From NCBI RefSeq assembly GCF_005217615.1, contig NZ_SZNK01000001.1:1755501-1819500 (forward strand): a DNA stretch of 64,000 nt, read 5' to 3'. Source of the DNA: Brevibacillus antibioticus. Lineage in GTDB: Bacteria > Bacillota > Bacilli > Brevibacillales > Brevibacillaceae. A program made the translations under genes and the position numbers. This document shows, one piece after another, positions 17,487-26,235 of the stretch (its first letter is position 1; the number at the start of each line of letters is the position of its first letter). The notes beneath the pieces were generated by a model. The model saw only the letters and a program-made list of their open reading frames with translations. It did not search any database and was not told the DNA's origin.

Positions 17487-18146
17487 ATGAACAGACACGC
17501 GGTCTATTTTCAAGAACAGGATAAACGTCGAGAAATTTTGGTGTTGCTGAAGAAGCGCCGTTCGGTCGATGTCCATGAACTGTCAAAGCATCTCGGTATA
17601 ACCAAAGTCGCCGTGCGTAAGCATTTAGATGTTTTGCATAGAGAACGGTATATCGAGTCTCGAATCGTTCGCAAGCGAACAGGCAGACCAGCCTATGTGT
17701 ATCACCTAACGAAAAATGCCGATCAATTATTCCCTCGTCACTACAGCGATTTGGCTACAGAGATGGTGGCGGGCATTCAGGATTTGTATGGGGAAGCTTT
17801 CGTCGATCAATTATTTGAGAAGCGTATGGCACGGATGTTACAAAACCATCGAGAGGTAATGAGAGGACAAGGTTTTGACCAGCGAGTGAAAACGTTGGCG
17901 AGGATACAAAAGGAAGAAGGATACATGCCTCACTTGGAAAAAATAAGGGATGGTTTATATACACTCGAAGAAGCAAATTGCCCTCTTCTACAAGTAGCCA
18001 TTCGCTTTCCCCAAGCATGTCAATGTGAGCTCTCCTTGTTTGAGTCGCTAGTAGACGCGCAAGTAGAGCGTACTTCGTGTATGGCGGAAGGACAAGTGAA
18101 ATGCCGTTACCTGATAAAAGAAAAGCTCAGCCATGAAGAATCGTAG
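17487..18146 (+). CDS. SufR-like HTH regulator with cysteine cluster
   Basis: This 219-residue protein has an N-terminal winged helix (about 10-80: KRREILVLLKKRRSVDVHEL, then LGITKVAVRKHLDVLHRER and a GRPAYVYHLT wing). Its C-terminal domain holds five cysteines: ANCPLL, QACQCEL, TSCMAEG and VKCRYL. This matches the SufR/COG2345 pattern, in which the cysteines hold an iron-sulfur cluster that tunes DNA binding. The ATG at 17487 has only a weak AAGGCAGG before it, so translation may be coupled to the dismutase gene 13 bp upstream. Confidence 0.82.
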   Translation: MNRHAVYFQEQDKRREILVLLKKRRSVDVHELSKHLGITKVAVRKHLDVLHRERYIESRIVRKRTGRPAYVYHLTKNADQLFPRHYSDLATEMVAGIQDLYGEAFVDQLFEKRMARMLQNHREVMRGQGFDQRVKTLARIQKEEGYMPHLEKIRDGLYTLEEANCPLLQVAIRFPQACQCELSLFESLVDAQVERTSCMAEGQVKCRYLIKEKLSHEES

Positions 18147-18153
18147 TGAGCAA

Positions 18154-18186
18154 GACATCCGTTACTAGGGCGGATGTCTTTTTGTT
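18154..18186 (+). terminator. Terminator of the sod-regulator operon
   Basis: GACATCCG and CGGATGTC pair around a nine-base loop, followed by TTTTTG. Confidence 0.85.
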
Positions 18187-18342
18187 GTAAGCATGGCGGG
18201 GCAACTGCTGTCCTGGGTTAATCGGGGTAGGATTTGTCATCGGAAGACGAATTGTTTACCGAAAGGGCAAGTGTCTATACAACCAGACGGGCGATCACGT
18301 ATGGATAAAGGGAGGCGTATTTGGATGGAAAGGAGTGAGAAC

Positions 18343-19191
18343 ATGCGGAACGACAAGAAAAATCCGAAGAATAGAAAGCCAATTCTTAATCATCGAGGCG
18401 CCTTGAAAAAGTCGAGTGCATCACTTCCGCTCCTCTTTGTCGCACCGAAGGAACAGATGCTGCGTCAGGAAGATGCCATGGATAAGCAGAAAATGTATCG
18501 TTTCAAGAAACCTAAGGGTAAACGAAACCGTGTGTCTCCGCCTCCGGTCAAGCAGACAGCTACTGAACAAGCCCCACCGCAGTCCACCTCCATGGATGCC
18601 CAGGATCTTACGAAGGAAAACAACAGATCGCAGGAAGAACTGATTCAAGCAAAAGTAGTCTACGTGGAAAACACGGGTCAATCATTCATGCAGGTTGCTT
18701 TCCTAGAAGAAATTTGGGACGTAGAGTGGGTCCATACCTTACGTGTGCCCTGGAAACTCGATTGGAAAGAGATGGAATGCCAAAGTAAGATCGATGTCCA
18801 GGACGTGCGGCACGATGAGAGCAAAAAGATTGTCTGGCTGTCAGGTGAGTTGGAAGTCAAGGGTTTGGGTTTCACTGTCCATTCGCAAAAAGTAGAGCAT
18901 GAAACGATTCGCATTCCCTTTAGCTCCACAGTATTGCGACCTTCCTTGCCCAAAGAAAATGTAGGAACAAGTGCCATTCTCCTTACAGCACCAGCTTGTC
19001 CGACAAATAGATGGGTAGAAACGGGAAACTGGCAAATCAATATCGTGGCAGATCCGCTCACCCATTCACAAGCAGGATGGAAGGAGTTCAGCGGCTTGGC
19101 AACCATTAGCGGTCGTGTATGGTGGTATCGGAAGCAGCTGGTTCCCGTTCCGCCCCCATACATAACGAAAAAGGTAAACAGTCTTTTCTAG
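18343..19191 (+). CDS. Hypothetical protein with SPOCS-like domain
   Basis: This 282-residue protein has a very basic, Pro-rich first third (about 1-95), then a beta-rich body starting at VVYVENTGQSFMQVAFLEE. That part resembles the SPOCS/DUF3794 type of domain found in spore proteins: paired strands, a DVEWVHTLRVPWKLDW segment and a VSGELEVKG-like strand. It has no signal peptide. The ATG at 18343 was chosen for the AAAGGAG six bases before it; several in-frame starts exist upstream. Together with the next gene it is probably a spore-surface component; this is inferred. Confidence 0.6.
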   Translation: MRNDKKNPKNRKPILNHRGALKKSSASLPLLFVAPKEQMLRQEDAMDKQKMYRFKKPKGKRNRVSPPPVKQTATEQAPPQSTSMDAQDLTKENNRSQEELIQAKVVYVENTGQSFMQVAFLEEIWDVEWVHTLRVPWKLDWKEMECQSKIDVQDVRHDESKKIVWLSGELEVKGLGFTVHSQKVEHETIRIPFSSTVLRPSLPKENVGTSAILLTAPACPTNRWVETGNWQINIVADPLTHSQAGWKEFSGLATISGRVWWYRKQLVPVPPPYITKKVNSLF

Positions 19192-19243
19192 AAAAAAGGG
19201 CAGATAACGCTTGGCATTAGCCAAATCCATGTTGAATCTAGTC

Positions 19244-19252
19244 CATATAATA
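19244..19252 (+). promoter_or_regulatory. Possible sigma-K type -10 box
   Basis: CATATAATA fits the late mother-cell -10 pattern CATAnnnTA and lies 38 bp before the CsxC-like gene. The matching -35 box is weak. Confidence 0.3.
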
Positions 19253-19289
19253 TAAAGAGAGTAGGTGACTGATAAAGGAGAGAGTAAAA

Positions 19290-20060
19290 ATGGGTATACA
19301 TGGCGAAGGCTGTAAATGTGGCCAAACCGAAGTTACGCAAAATAGCTGCAGGGTGGAAAATGCCCGTATGTTTGGAATGGCTTCAACCGAAACCACTTTT
19401 CCTAGAACGATTAAAGTTCCTGTAACGTTGGCAGAAACGGCTGCTGTCGTATGTGTGGAGGCTAATGTCCATTTGGAGAAGCCTGCACTTGAGATCGTTC
19501 GGGTATTAAAGAGTGTCATTCTAGAGCAATGTGAGCTGGTTCCCACATTCAACCCGTTGTCAGCAAAGTTGTTCGTCAGTGGTTTTATTCGCAAACATAT
19601 CGAGTACACCACAGTTGATCAAGAAACGGGAACTGCTGTATGCGGTGATGTACGACATACAACGGCGCTGATTCCATTCGATTTCTGTACGGATCTGACG
19701 TTTCCGGCTACAGGGCCGACTTTGCAACTGGCACCAGATTTCGAGTCACACGGAGAATATTTGAATAAAGCAGGTCATGCGGCAAAGATTAATGTAGGTT
19801 TGTTCGGCAACCGAAAATTTTACAACGAGAGACCGTATTGTGAGCTGTTATTCTCGGAATTCACCGAATTAGACATTGGTTTGGAAAATAAGCGGTGCAA
19901 AGACACAACCAAAACTTTCTCGACCGTCCGTGAAAAAATCGTTCTGCGTATTGGTCTAAAAGTTTTGCAGGATCAACAAGTCCCTATTCCAACGACCCCA
20001 CCACCAAAACCGACATTTCCGCCACCTTGCAAATCGATATGTCCACCTAAGAAATGGTAG
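19290..20060 (+). CDS. CsxC-like spore surface protein
   Basis: This 256-residue protein has a Cys-rich start (CKCGQTEVTQNSC), then TIKVPVTLAETAAVVCVEA and EQCELVPTFNPLSAKLFVSG with FIRKHIEYTT, strongly like the SPOCS-type repeat seen in CsxC exosporium proteins. A second strand set ends in IVLRIGLKVLQDQQVP, and the tail is Pro-rich with a final CPP (PTTPPPKPTFPPPCKSICPP). GGAGAGAG precedes the ATG. The two-gene run with 18343 and the sigma-K-like box support a spore-coat or exosporium role; the exact place is not shown. Confidence 0.68.
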   Translation: MGIHGEGCKCGQTEVTQNSCRVENARMFGMASTETTFPRTIKVPVTLAETAAVVCVEANVHLEKPALEIVRVLKSVILEQCELVPTFNPLSAKLFVSGFIRKHIEYTTVDQETGTAVCGDVRHTTALIPFDFCTDLTFPATGPTLQLAPDFESHGEYLNKAGHAAKINVGLFGNRKFYNERPYCELLFSEFTELDIGLENKRCKDTTKTFSTVREKIVLRIGLKVLQDQQVPIPTTPPPKPTFPPPCKSICPPKKW

Positions 20061-20081
20061 TTCGTAAAGAATAGCGTAGAT

Positions 20082-20127
20082 GAGACACTCAGAGCCGATC
20101 AGGAGCTACTGGGCGTCTCTTTTTTTA
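20082..20127 (+). terminator. Terminator of the CsxC-like gene
   Basis: GAGACACTCAG pairs with CTGGGCGTCTC, with one mismatch and one wobble, followed by seven T. Confidence 0.8.
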
Positions 20128-20213
20128 TGAGGAATTACGCCAATCCGCCTAAGTCAGTGCACACGGTGCCCCCGACTATCGTTCCCTGTTAGTTCAATGC
20201 TTTAAATCTGTTC

Positions 20214-20584
20214 CTATGCCAATTGTTTCGCGATCTCCCAGGCATGTCCTGCCGGATCGATGAATGAAGCCGTTCGCACTCCCCATGGCCGATCAATCGG
20301 ACCGTTCAGCAGAGCAACCCCACGTATTTTCAATTCTTCACAGATCTCATCCACGTCATCGACCCAAATGGTGAGTAGGAAACGGAATCCGGATTCACGT
20401 GTTGCGACTGTTCCCGGTTTCATCAATTCACGTGACTCGGAAATATCCAAAAGGTTCACGCTCATATTCCCGAGTTAAACACCGACGAGACCTCGTCTTC
20501 ATATACGGCTTGAAAACCGAATACCTCCTGTTAGAATGCCTTCACCTTCTGAAAATCCTCAACAAACAGCGTAATGACATCCAC
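20214..20584 (-). pseudogene. Glyoxalase/VOC-family protein, inactivated
   Basis: The last 83 codons (20214-20465) give a clean VOC C-terminus: FRFLLTIWVDDVDEICEELK, GPIDRPWGVRTASFIDPAGH and AWEIAKQLA. Upstream the same protein continues as DVITLFVEDFQKVKAF, an in-frame TAA where a Tyr codon would be expected, then QEVFGFQAVYEDEVSSVFNS. A one-base deletion follows just before the MSVNLLDIS segment. The gene therefore has a nonsense mutation and a frameshift and lacks a sound start. Confidence 0.8.
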
Positions 20585-20653
20585 ATTCCTAGTTCCTAAA
20601 CTCTTCAAATGAACACCCTGCTTTCTGCTTGTAAATTGTTGTCATTCATTTAC

Positions 20654-20671
20654 ACTAAACTGTCGGTTAGT
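20654..20671 (+). promoter_or_regulatory. Dyad operator before the MFS exporter
   Basis: ACTAA and TTAGT arms flank an 8-bp centre in a region that also contains a TTGTAA/TACACT promoter-like pair. The form is typical of TetR- or MarR-type operators that repress drug exporters. The binding protein is not identified in the window. Confidence 0.4.
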
Positions 20672-20804
20672 TGAATAGCAGGCTGCCAGACTCATACTTT
20701 ATAATCCGTTTCGGGGTATAAACTCTCCGCTCAGAGGTAGTAGCCGTTACGCATTTCTTGTACGATTTCTCTAAAGCAAACGGTCTGAAAGGAGAAGGTG
20801 TACA

Positions 20805-22004
20805 ATGTTTCGAATACGGTTCAGCATCTTTTTGAGTGTGTTTGTCGCGATGGTAGGCTTAATGATAATTGCTCCTGTGATGCCACCCCTCATTCGTGAG
20901 TTGGGACTCAATGAACTTCATTCTGGTATCATTATTTCCCTTGGCTCCATTGCAATGGCGGTGATGGCGCCCTTTTGGGGGCGTTTAAGCGATCGGAAAG
21001 GAAGGAAAGCAGTCATTGTCATTGGTTTTCTCGGGATGTTTGTGAGCTATGTTCTGTTCACAGCGACGATGTATGCGGGATTGTCACAGCTTATTGGTGG
21101 CGGGCTTCTGGTTGGATTACTCATTGTGGCACGCGGACTGATTGGGATGTTTATTCCGGCCGTTCCATCGGCAGCACAGGCGTATATGGCAGACGTAACG
21201 GATGAAAAAGGCAGGGCAGCAGGTATGGCTTTAATTGGTGCAGCCAATGGTATGGGGCTTGTTCTTGGCCCGGCGATTGCTGGAGCCTTTGCGCTTATTG
21301 GTCTGATTTGGCCGTTATACATTGGCGCGCTGTTGCCGATTGTCGCAGTAGGCGTTGTGTGCTTCTTGATTCCCGCTCATAAACCGGTGATTCAAGAGAA
21401 GCCTCCCAAGGTGAATCCTTTTCAAAAAGGCATCTTACTCTATTTGTTTGCCGGATTGGCTACGATGCTCAGTATCGTCACCCTGCAAGTAGTTGGAGGG
21501 TTTTATTTTCAGGATCAGTTGTCTTTGACGACGAAGGAAACTGCCCGAATGATTTCGTTAGGCCTCATGATTACGGGAGTAGCGATGATCATCACACAAG
21601 GGATGCAAATGAAAAATCCGAAGTGGCAACCAAAATCACTCATTCTTTTCGGAGCGGTGCTCATCATTATCGCCTTGTCGCTCTTTCTTTTCTTCATCAA
21701 CCTGATCGTCTATGATGTGGCGTTTTTCTTGTTCGGAGTTGGAACTGGGTTAATGATGCCAGGCTTTATGGCAGGGGCTTCATTAGCTGTTTCTCGTGAA
21801 CAGCAAGGAGGTGTGGCGGGGCTTGTGGCATCTGTTCAAGGGATTTCAGCTGTCATCGCTCCCATTCTCAGTACAGGTCTTTACCAATTGAATAAGTATC
21901 TACCCTTTGCAGTCGTAGCTTTGATCGTGCTGCTAATGGGGATGACATTGCTTTTCGTAAAAAGCAGAACAGAGGTGAATGAGAATCGAATAATAGATTC
22001 GTAA
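20805..22004 (+). CDS. MFS multidrug-type exporter
   Basis: This is a 399-residue transporter with 12 predicted helices. The MFS loop motif is clear (GRLSDRKGRKAVIVIG), and helix 5 has the antiporter-type motif GAANGMGLVLGPAIAG. It resembles NorA/Bmr/TetA-like proton-driven drug exporters. AAAGGAGAAGG precedes the ATG. A possible repressor operator lies in the promoter region 140 bp upstream. The MerR regulator that follows might serve this gene too. The substrate is unknown. Confidence 0.87.
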   Translation: MFRIRFSIFLSVFVAMVGLMIIAPVMPPLIRELGLNELHSGIIISLGSIAMAVMAPFWGRLSDRKGRKAVIVIGFLGMFVSYVLFTATMYAGLSQLIGGGLLVGLLIVARGLIGMFIPAVPSAAQAYMADVTDEKGRAAGMALIGAANGMGLVLGPAIAGAFALIGLIWPLYIGALLPIVAVGVVCFLIPAHKPVIQEKPPKVNPFQKGILLYLFAGLATMLSIVTLQVVGGFYFQDQLSLTTKETARMISLGLMITGVAMIITQGMQMKNPKWQPKSLILFGAVLIIIALSLFLFFINLIVYDVAFFLFGVGTGLMMPGFMAGASLAVSREQQGGVAGLVASVQGISAVIAPILSTGLYQLNKYLPFAVVALIVLLMGMTLLFVKSRTEVNENRIIDS

Positions 22005-22103
22005 TATTGCGGGCAGCATCGTTGGAGGCTGGCTATCATTCCGCCTTCGTACTCGCATATAATTGAGGTAGCACAAAAGTGATGCGAGGAGGCTCTACCC
22101 GAA

Positions 22104-22469
22104 GTGAAAATAAGTGAATTATCACAATTAACCAACGTCAGTACTCGATCGATCCGACATTACGAAGAAAAGGGCTTGCTACAAGCAGATAGATTGGCAA
22201 ATGATTACCGTCATTTCAATGAATCGGCTGTCAAGCGTGTCAAGTTGATTCAACTGTACTTGAAGTTGGGGTTAACAGCAGATGAGATCAGAACGTTGTT
22301 CGGAGGGGAAGTGGTATCTCCCGACGATTACGAATATTGCGAGGAAATGCTGGCGATATACGAACAAAAGCTCAGTCGAGTGAATGAACAGTTGGAAGCA
22401 CTCCAGGAGTGGAAGTCGCTGTTGGAGAGGCAAATTTCTAGGACACGTGGAAAACAGGTTACGAGCTAG
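22104..22469 (+). CDS. MerR family regulator
   Basis: This 121-residue protein has the MerR helix-turn-helix (KISELSQLTNVSTRSIRHYE) and wing (KGLLQADRLANDYRHFNES), followed by a long helix for dimer contact. No C-terminal ligand domain is visible, and no metal-binding cysteines. The start is GTG at 22104, 12 bases after GGAGG. The facing SDR gene has a MerR-type promoter, so it is the best candidate target. Confidence 0.87.
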   Translation: MKISELSQLTNVSTRSIRHYEEKGLLQADRLANDYRHFNESAVKRVKLIQLYLKLGLTADEIRTLFGGEVVSPDDYEYCEEMLAIYEQKLSRVNEQLEALQEWKSLLERQISRTRGKQVTS

Positions 22470-22480
22470 CGCATAGATAC

Positions 22481-22512
22481 GGCCCCGGAGCGTGGTAAAA
22501 TGCTTCGGGGCC
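22481..22512. terminator. Shared hairpin between convergent genes
   Basis: GGCCCCGGAGC and GCTTCGGGGCC form a strong 11-bp stem between the convergent MerR and SDR genes. No clear T-run follows on either strand, so termination efficiency is uncertain. Confidence 0.6.
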
Positions 22513-22520
22513 GCCATTAT

Positions 22521-23279
22521 TTAAAAGGTATGGAGGTTTTGCCCGATTCCGCCGTCCACAGTCAACTTCGCACCAGTTGTGAAGGTAGCGTCAAAGGCCA
22601 GAAACAGCACGGCTTTCGCAACTTCTTCTGAGGAACCATGTCGTTCCATAGGTGTAACCTTATCGCCGAGGTCCTGAAAGGTCGCTCGTTCTACTTCGGT
22701 AAAACCGACAACTCCCATTGATGGCGTATCGATAAATCCGGGACTAACGACATTGACACGAATGCCTTTGTCTAGCAGCTCCACAGCAAATCCAGAAGCC
22801 AAGGAACGCAATGCCGCTTTGGATGCGCTATATACACTCATACCGGGATAACCGCCTTCATCAGCTACGGATGAGGTAAATACGATCGCACCTCCTTCAT
22901 GAATAAGTGGGGTCAATCGCTGGACGGTGAAAAACGCTCCTTTCGTATTCACTTCAAATATTCGATCATAGGTGTCCTCCGTTACTTCCTGAAACGGTTC
23001 AAGAATAGAGAACCCTGCGTTCACATGGAGGAAATCAATCTTACCAAAATGCTTCTCCACGAATAGCCCCAATTCTTGAATATCCTTCATACTCGATACG
23101 TCTGAAACGACGACATGTGCCCGTTCTCCCAATTCTCGTCTTGCCTCATCTGTATTTTTAGGGTTACGGCCAGTGACGATTACCTCTGCTCCTCCTGCGA
23201 TTAACGCTTTTGCTACGGCTAAGCCCATGCCATGTGTACCTCCAGTAATGACGGCTTTTTTCCCTGTATAGTTGTTCAT
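22521..23279 (-). CDS. Short-chain dehydrogenase/reductase
   Basis: This is a 252-residue classical SDR. The NAD(P) motif is [16 protein letters not shown] (TGxxxGxG), the active site has [10 protein letters not shown] (Ser) with YSASKAALR (YxxxK), and HVNAGFSI is the NAG motif. GRNPKN after the second strand suggests NADP use. The substrate is unknown. AAGGAGG precedes the ATG. The promoter carries a MerR-type dyad, so oxidative or toxic-compound induction through the adjacent regulator is plausible. Confidence 0.92.
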   Translation of the reverse strand: MNNYTGKKAVITGGTHGMGLAVAKALIAGGAEVIVTGRNPKNTDEARRELGERAHVVVSDVSSMKDIQELGLFVEKHFGKIDFLHVNAGFSILEPFQEVTEDTYDRIFEVNTKGAFFTVQRLTPLIHEGGAIVFTSSVADEGGYPGMSVYSASKAALRSLASGFAVELLDKGIRVNVVSPGFIDTPSMGVVGFTEVERATFQDLGDKVTPMERHGSSEEVAKAVLFLAFDATFTTGAKLTVDGGIGQNLHTF

Positions 23280-23321
23280 TTTTTATTCCTCCTTGAGTGA
23301 ATGAGTAACCTTGCTTAATGT

Positions 23322-23353
23322 AGTCTAAGCGTTGACATTAGTGTGAAAGTCAA
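23322..23353 (-). promoter_or_regulatory. MerR-type promoter of the SDR gene
   Basis: On the minus strand, TTGACT and TAGACT hexamers are 20 bp apart, longer than usual. A TTGAC/GTCAA dyad (23332-23353) begins within the -35 and fills most of the spacer. Over-long spacers with a dyad between the hexamers are the mark of MerR-activated promoters. Confidence 0.6.
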
Positions 23354-23476
23354 GGGCGCACGGAAAAAAGTTAGGTTCAGTGTCGAAAGGGTTGGCTATT
23401 ATTGGTATAATCAAGGACATTGAAACCTTTGGGGGCTGAATCCAACATGAATATAAATGGGAAGTGACTGTATTGC

Positions 23477-23767
23477 ATGATCAATCTAGGTGAATATCCT
23501 TATAACAAAGAGAGTCTTCGGGAATTACTTGAACGATCAAGAACGAAAACACTTTCCCATGAAGAAGTCGCAATGTGGTGTTTTCTGTACTGGTCAAGTT
23601 GGAGATCAGATGAAGACGATTTATTTAACAAAACAGATGAGATGACAATTGATATCGTGATGGAGATCGGGGAATTTTGGGTAAATAAGCCAGAGTGTGG
23701 AGCCCAAGTAATCATTTTCGGGGAAGAGCAGATAGATGTGTGGATTGATAGATTGCATTGGGATTAA
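23477..23767 (+). CDS. Hypothetical protein, 96 residues
   Basis: This is a small acidic, Trp-rich protein with no signal peptide and no known motif. It ends 13 bp before the WD40-like gene and is probably its operon partner. A TATAAT-like box lies about 70 bp upstream. The pattern (MWCFLYWSSWRSDEDD, WIDRLHWD) resembles small immunity-type proteins of Bacilli, but this is only a style comparison. Confidence 0.55.
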   Translation: MINLGEYPYNKESLRELLERSRTKTLSHEEVAMWCFLYWSSWRSDEDDLFNKTDEMTIDIVMEIGEFWVNKPECGAQVIIFGEEQIDVWIDRLHWD

Positions 23768-23780
23768 GGAGGACGTGCGT

Positions 23781-25511
23781 TTGACAGATTTGTCTGAAGT
23801 AGTGGAACAGGCAGAAAGATGGCATGATGATGGAAAGTTCCTCGATGCCTTGTTGCTGCTCACCACATATATTTTCCAAGAGAAAACGACTATGGATTGT
23901 CCAGAAGAATACCATGATCATATTCGCGGAATGTACCTTTATATAGAAGCGCTCTTGCATACCGGGCGGATTTCTGAAGCGAAGCAGTTTGTTACTTACC
24001 TCCGGGAGTTACAGTCTTGCTATTTTGATCTGCCTGGAGTGAAGGAGGAAGTAAATGAACTCCAGTATTTTATGGAGAGCATTCTCCCGTACTTTCAATC
24101 TAAATGGGATCAAGAAGCAGCGGTGCGCTCATTAGGTAGGTTATCAGATCGTGACGGTCTGGACCCGGGGTTTGCATCAAGATGTCAGTATTATCTAGCA
24201 CTTGCAGATTATCGAGACTACAATGTTGTTGATGCTAGGCAGAAGCTCACAGCAATCTCTGGTCCTTCCTCGTCTTTTTTTAACCAGCAGCTTAACCAGC
24301 TGCATCGGAAAATAGACGAACGGTCTCGTCTTGACTTCCACGAGCTGCGTAGACAACATCGAGCATTTATCGAGATTGGCGAACATGATGAATGGGTCGA
24401 GAATCTATGCCTCAATACAGATGGTTCTATTCTGGCGGTCATGTACCGCGATGGAATGTTGAAGCTGCTGAGTACCAGCGATGGGACAGAGATCGCATCT
24501 TTTGAAGAGAATATCTCTCTTTATGAGGAGGAGAAGGCAGAGGCAGTCGGTCTTGCATTTAGTCCCGACTCTCGGTATCTTGCCGTTGGGCTTGGTGTTG
24601 GCATCGTCAAGGTTTACGATGTTGAAAAAAAGCATATACATACCGAATATTTATACCCAGGGCTGGATTGGGAGCAGCTTGCTCAAAATTCTTATTACCG
24701 TGAGTATACGCATGTCTCCTTTAGTGAGAATGGCACCTATCTAGTTCTTGTGCCAACCGCGGAGAAATACGATGCTCAAGCAGATAACGGCTACCCAACT
24801 CCCGATTATTATGGATCCTTTTATGTTATTGAGGTTCTATCTGGTGAACTTGTCCTGCAACATACCTATCATGGTGAGAAAATCGCTGCTATCCAGATTA
24901 GCCCCGACGAAAAGCGGTTAGCGGTAGCCCTATTTGGGAAAGACATTGCTGTTTGGGATTTGTCTTCTTCGACAACTATCGCCCAGTACGGGGATTTTGT
25001 ATGGCTCGGAAATCCTTCTCGTATGGGGATGATTGACACGATTGCATTTACGAAGGACAGTAGTAAGCTGGTTTATGCGGCTAAGGAGTCGTTTCTGATT
25101 GTCTTTGACATCGAGTGGGGATTCCCTATTCACACCATTTCATTGGAACGCTGGAGAAATTGCTGTGCTTTATTCGTAGATAATCAAGACGCTGTAGTTG
25201 TTGCCGAGTATGTTCATTCCGATCAAAGTCTGATTCGTAAATGGCAGGAAGGAAAAGAAAACATGGATACGATGTTTTCCAGTGCCAATTCTGATGTGAA
25301 CAGGATCGTAGTCTGTGAAGAACGGGACGAAATATGGATTTATAGCTCCCCGTTTGTTGAGCTCAGGAGGTACAGCACTTCGGAATTAATCAAGAAATAC
25401 GATCCTTACCAATGGTCGTATTCACGATATGTCATTTACAATGCTGTATCCATCAATGAACACGCCAGTATAGTCGCGATAAGCCACGGAAATAAGATCC
25501 GATTGGGTTGA
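23781..25511 (+). CDS. WD40-like repeat protein
   Basis: This 576-residue cytoplasmic protein has an N-terminal helical part (about 1-190) with TPR-like segments such as WHDDGKFLDALLLLTTYIF. A beta-propeller region follows with blades like VENLCLNTDGSILAVMYRDG, EAVGLAFSPDSRYLAVGLGV and IAAIQISPDEKRLAVALFGK plus IAVWDLSS. The start is a TTG at 23781 behind AAGGAGG. An earlier ATG in the frame lies inside the preceding gene. It has no enzyme motif. Scaffold or sensor use is likely; partners are unknown. Confidence 0.7.
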   Translation: MTDLSEVVEQAERWHDDGKFLDALLLLTTYIFQEKTTMDCPEEYHDHIRGMYLYIEALLHTGRISEAKQFVTYLRELQSCYFDLPGVKEEVNELQYFMESILPYFQSKWDQEAAVRSLGRLSDRDGLDPGFASRCQYYLALADYRDYNVVDARQKLTAISGPSSSFFNQQLNQLHRKIDERSRLDFHELRRQHRAFIEIGEHDEWVENLCLNTDGSILAVMYRDGMLKLLSTSDGTEIASFEENISLYEEEKAEAVGLAFSPDSRYLAVGLGVGIVKVYDVEKKHIHTEYLYPGLDWEQLAQNSYYREYTHVSFSENGTYLVLVPTAEKYDAQADNGYPTPDYYGSFYVIEVLSGELVLQHTYHGEKIAAIQISPDEKRLAVALFGKDIAVWDLSSSTTIAQYGDFVWLGNPSRMGMIDTIAFTKDSSKLVYAAKESFLIVFDIEWGFPIHTISLERWRNCCALFVDNQDAVVVAEYVHSDQSLIRKWQEGKENMDTMFSSANSDVNRIVVCEERDEIWIYSSPFVELRRYSTSELIKKYDPYQWSYSRYVIYNAVSINEHASIVAISHGNKIRLG

Positions 25512-25547
25512 CAGAGGATACCATGAAAACGTAAAGGAGAAGACAAC

Positions 25548-26192
25548 ATGAGCATCATTTGGCCTAAGCCATTTTTAGAGCCCGACGCATTAAAACAGCG
25601 CATGCTTATCTTGAGCGCTCTGGATATCGTATTGTGTCAAGAGGAATGGCTGCGCAGATATCAGTTCGATCCAGAGTGGGATGAAAACACAACATTCGCG
25701 AGCATTAACAACGGAGCAGGGGACGATCTTTACCTTCTATTTACCCCTGAGGGTGTCATTGTAAAAGGATTCGATCATGAATCGGAAATGAGTCCTCATG
25801 CCAGGGAAGAATACGAGGTTTGGCCTGGCATATACGAGCAAGTCCCTCCCGCTTTGCTTCATCGACTCGATGACGAAGCGTTTACCAAGGAGGACGTTAC
25901 CTTTTGCTTATGGCGAGAATCTACCGATCACGTGTGGAAAACAGGAAACGTACATAATCGGCAAGGACTGGATGATGGATCAGATTTTTTGCTTGGGATG
26001 ATATATGATATTCCAGAAGACTATGTAGGGTGGGCAGAGGCCTACTACGAGGTGAAGGTCTCTGTTGATGTAGTTGGTTACCTATTTGCAAATACCTCTA
26101 TCACCAAAGAAATGATTATGGTGCTGAATCCGGAAGTTGATCTGGAAATGGTGATGAAGGAGCTTCAAGCGATCGGATTTACAGTTACGTAA
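25548..26192 (+). CDS. Hypothetical protein, 214 residues
   Basis: This is an acidic cytoplasmic protein with no recognised domain. It starts 36 bp after the WD40-like gene behind AAAGGAGAAG. A Trp/Tyr/Asp-rich middle (DDLYLLFTPEGVIVKGFDHE) recalls immunity-like or DUF proteins of Bacilli that are encoded near toxins, but I cannot name a family. Confidence 0.6.
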   Translation: MSIIWPKPFLEPDALKQRMLILSALDIVLCQEEWLRRYQFDPEWDENTTFASINNGAGDDLYLLFTPEGVIVKGFDHESEMSPHAREEYEVWPGIYEQVPPALLHRLDDEAFTKEDVTFCLWRESTDHVWKTGNVHNRQGLDDGSDFLLGMIYDIPEDYVGWAEAYYEVKVSVDVVGYLFANTSITKEMIMVLNPEVDLEMVMKELQAIGFTVT

Positions 26193-26235
26193 AGTACGCC
26201 ATGACTAAAAAACACATTGGAAAGAAGATGACGTT

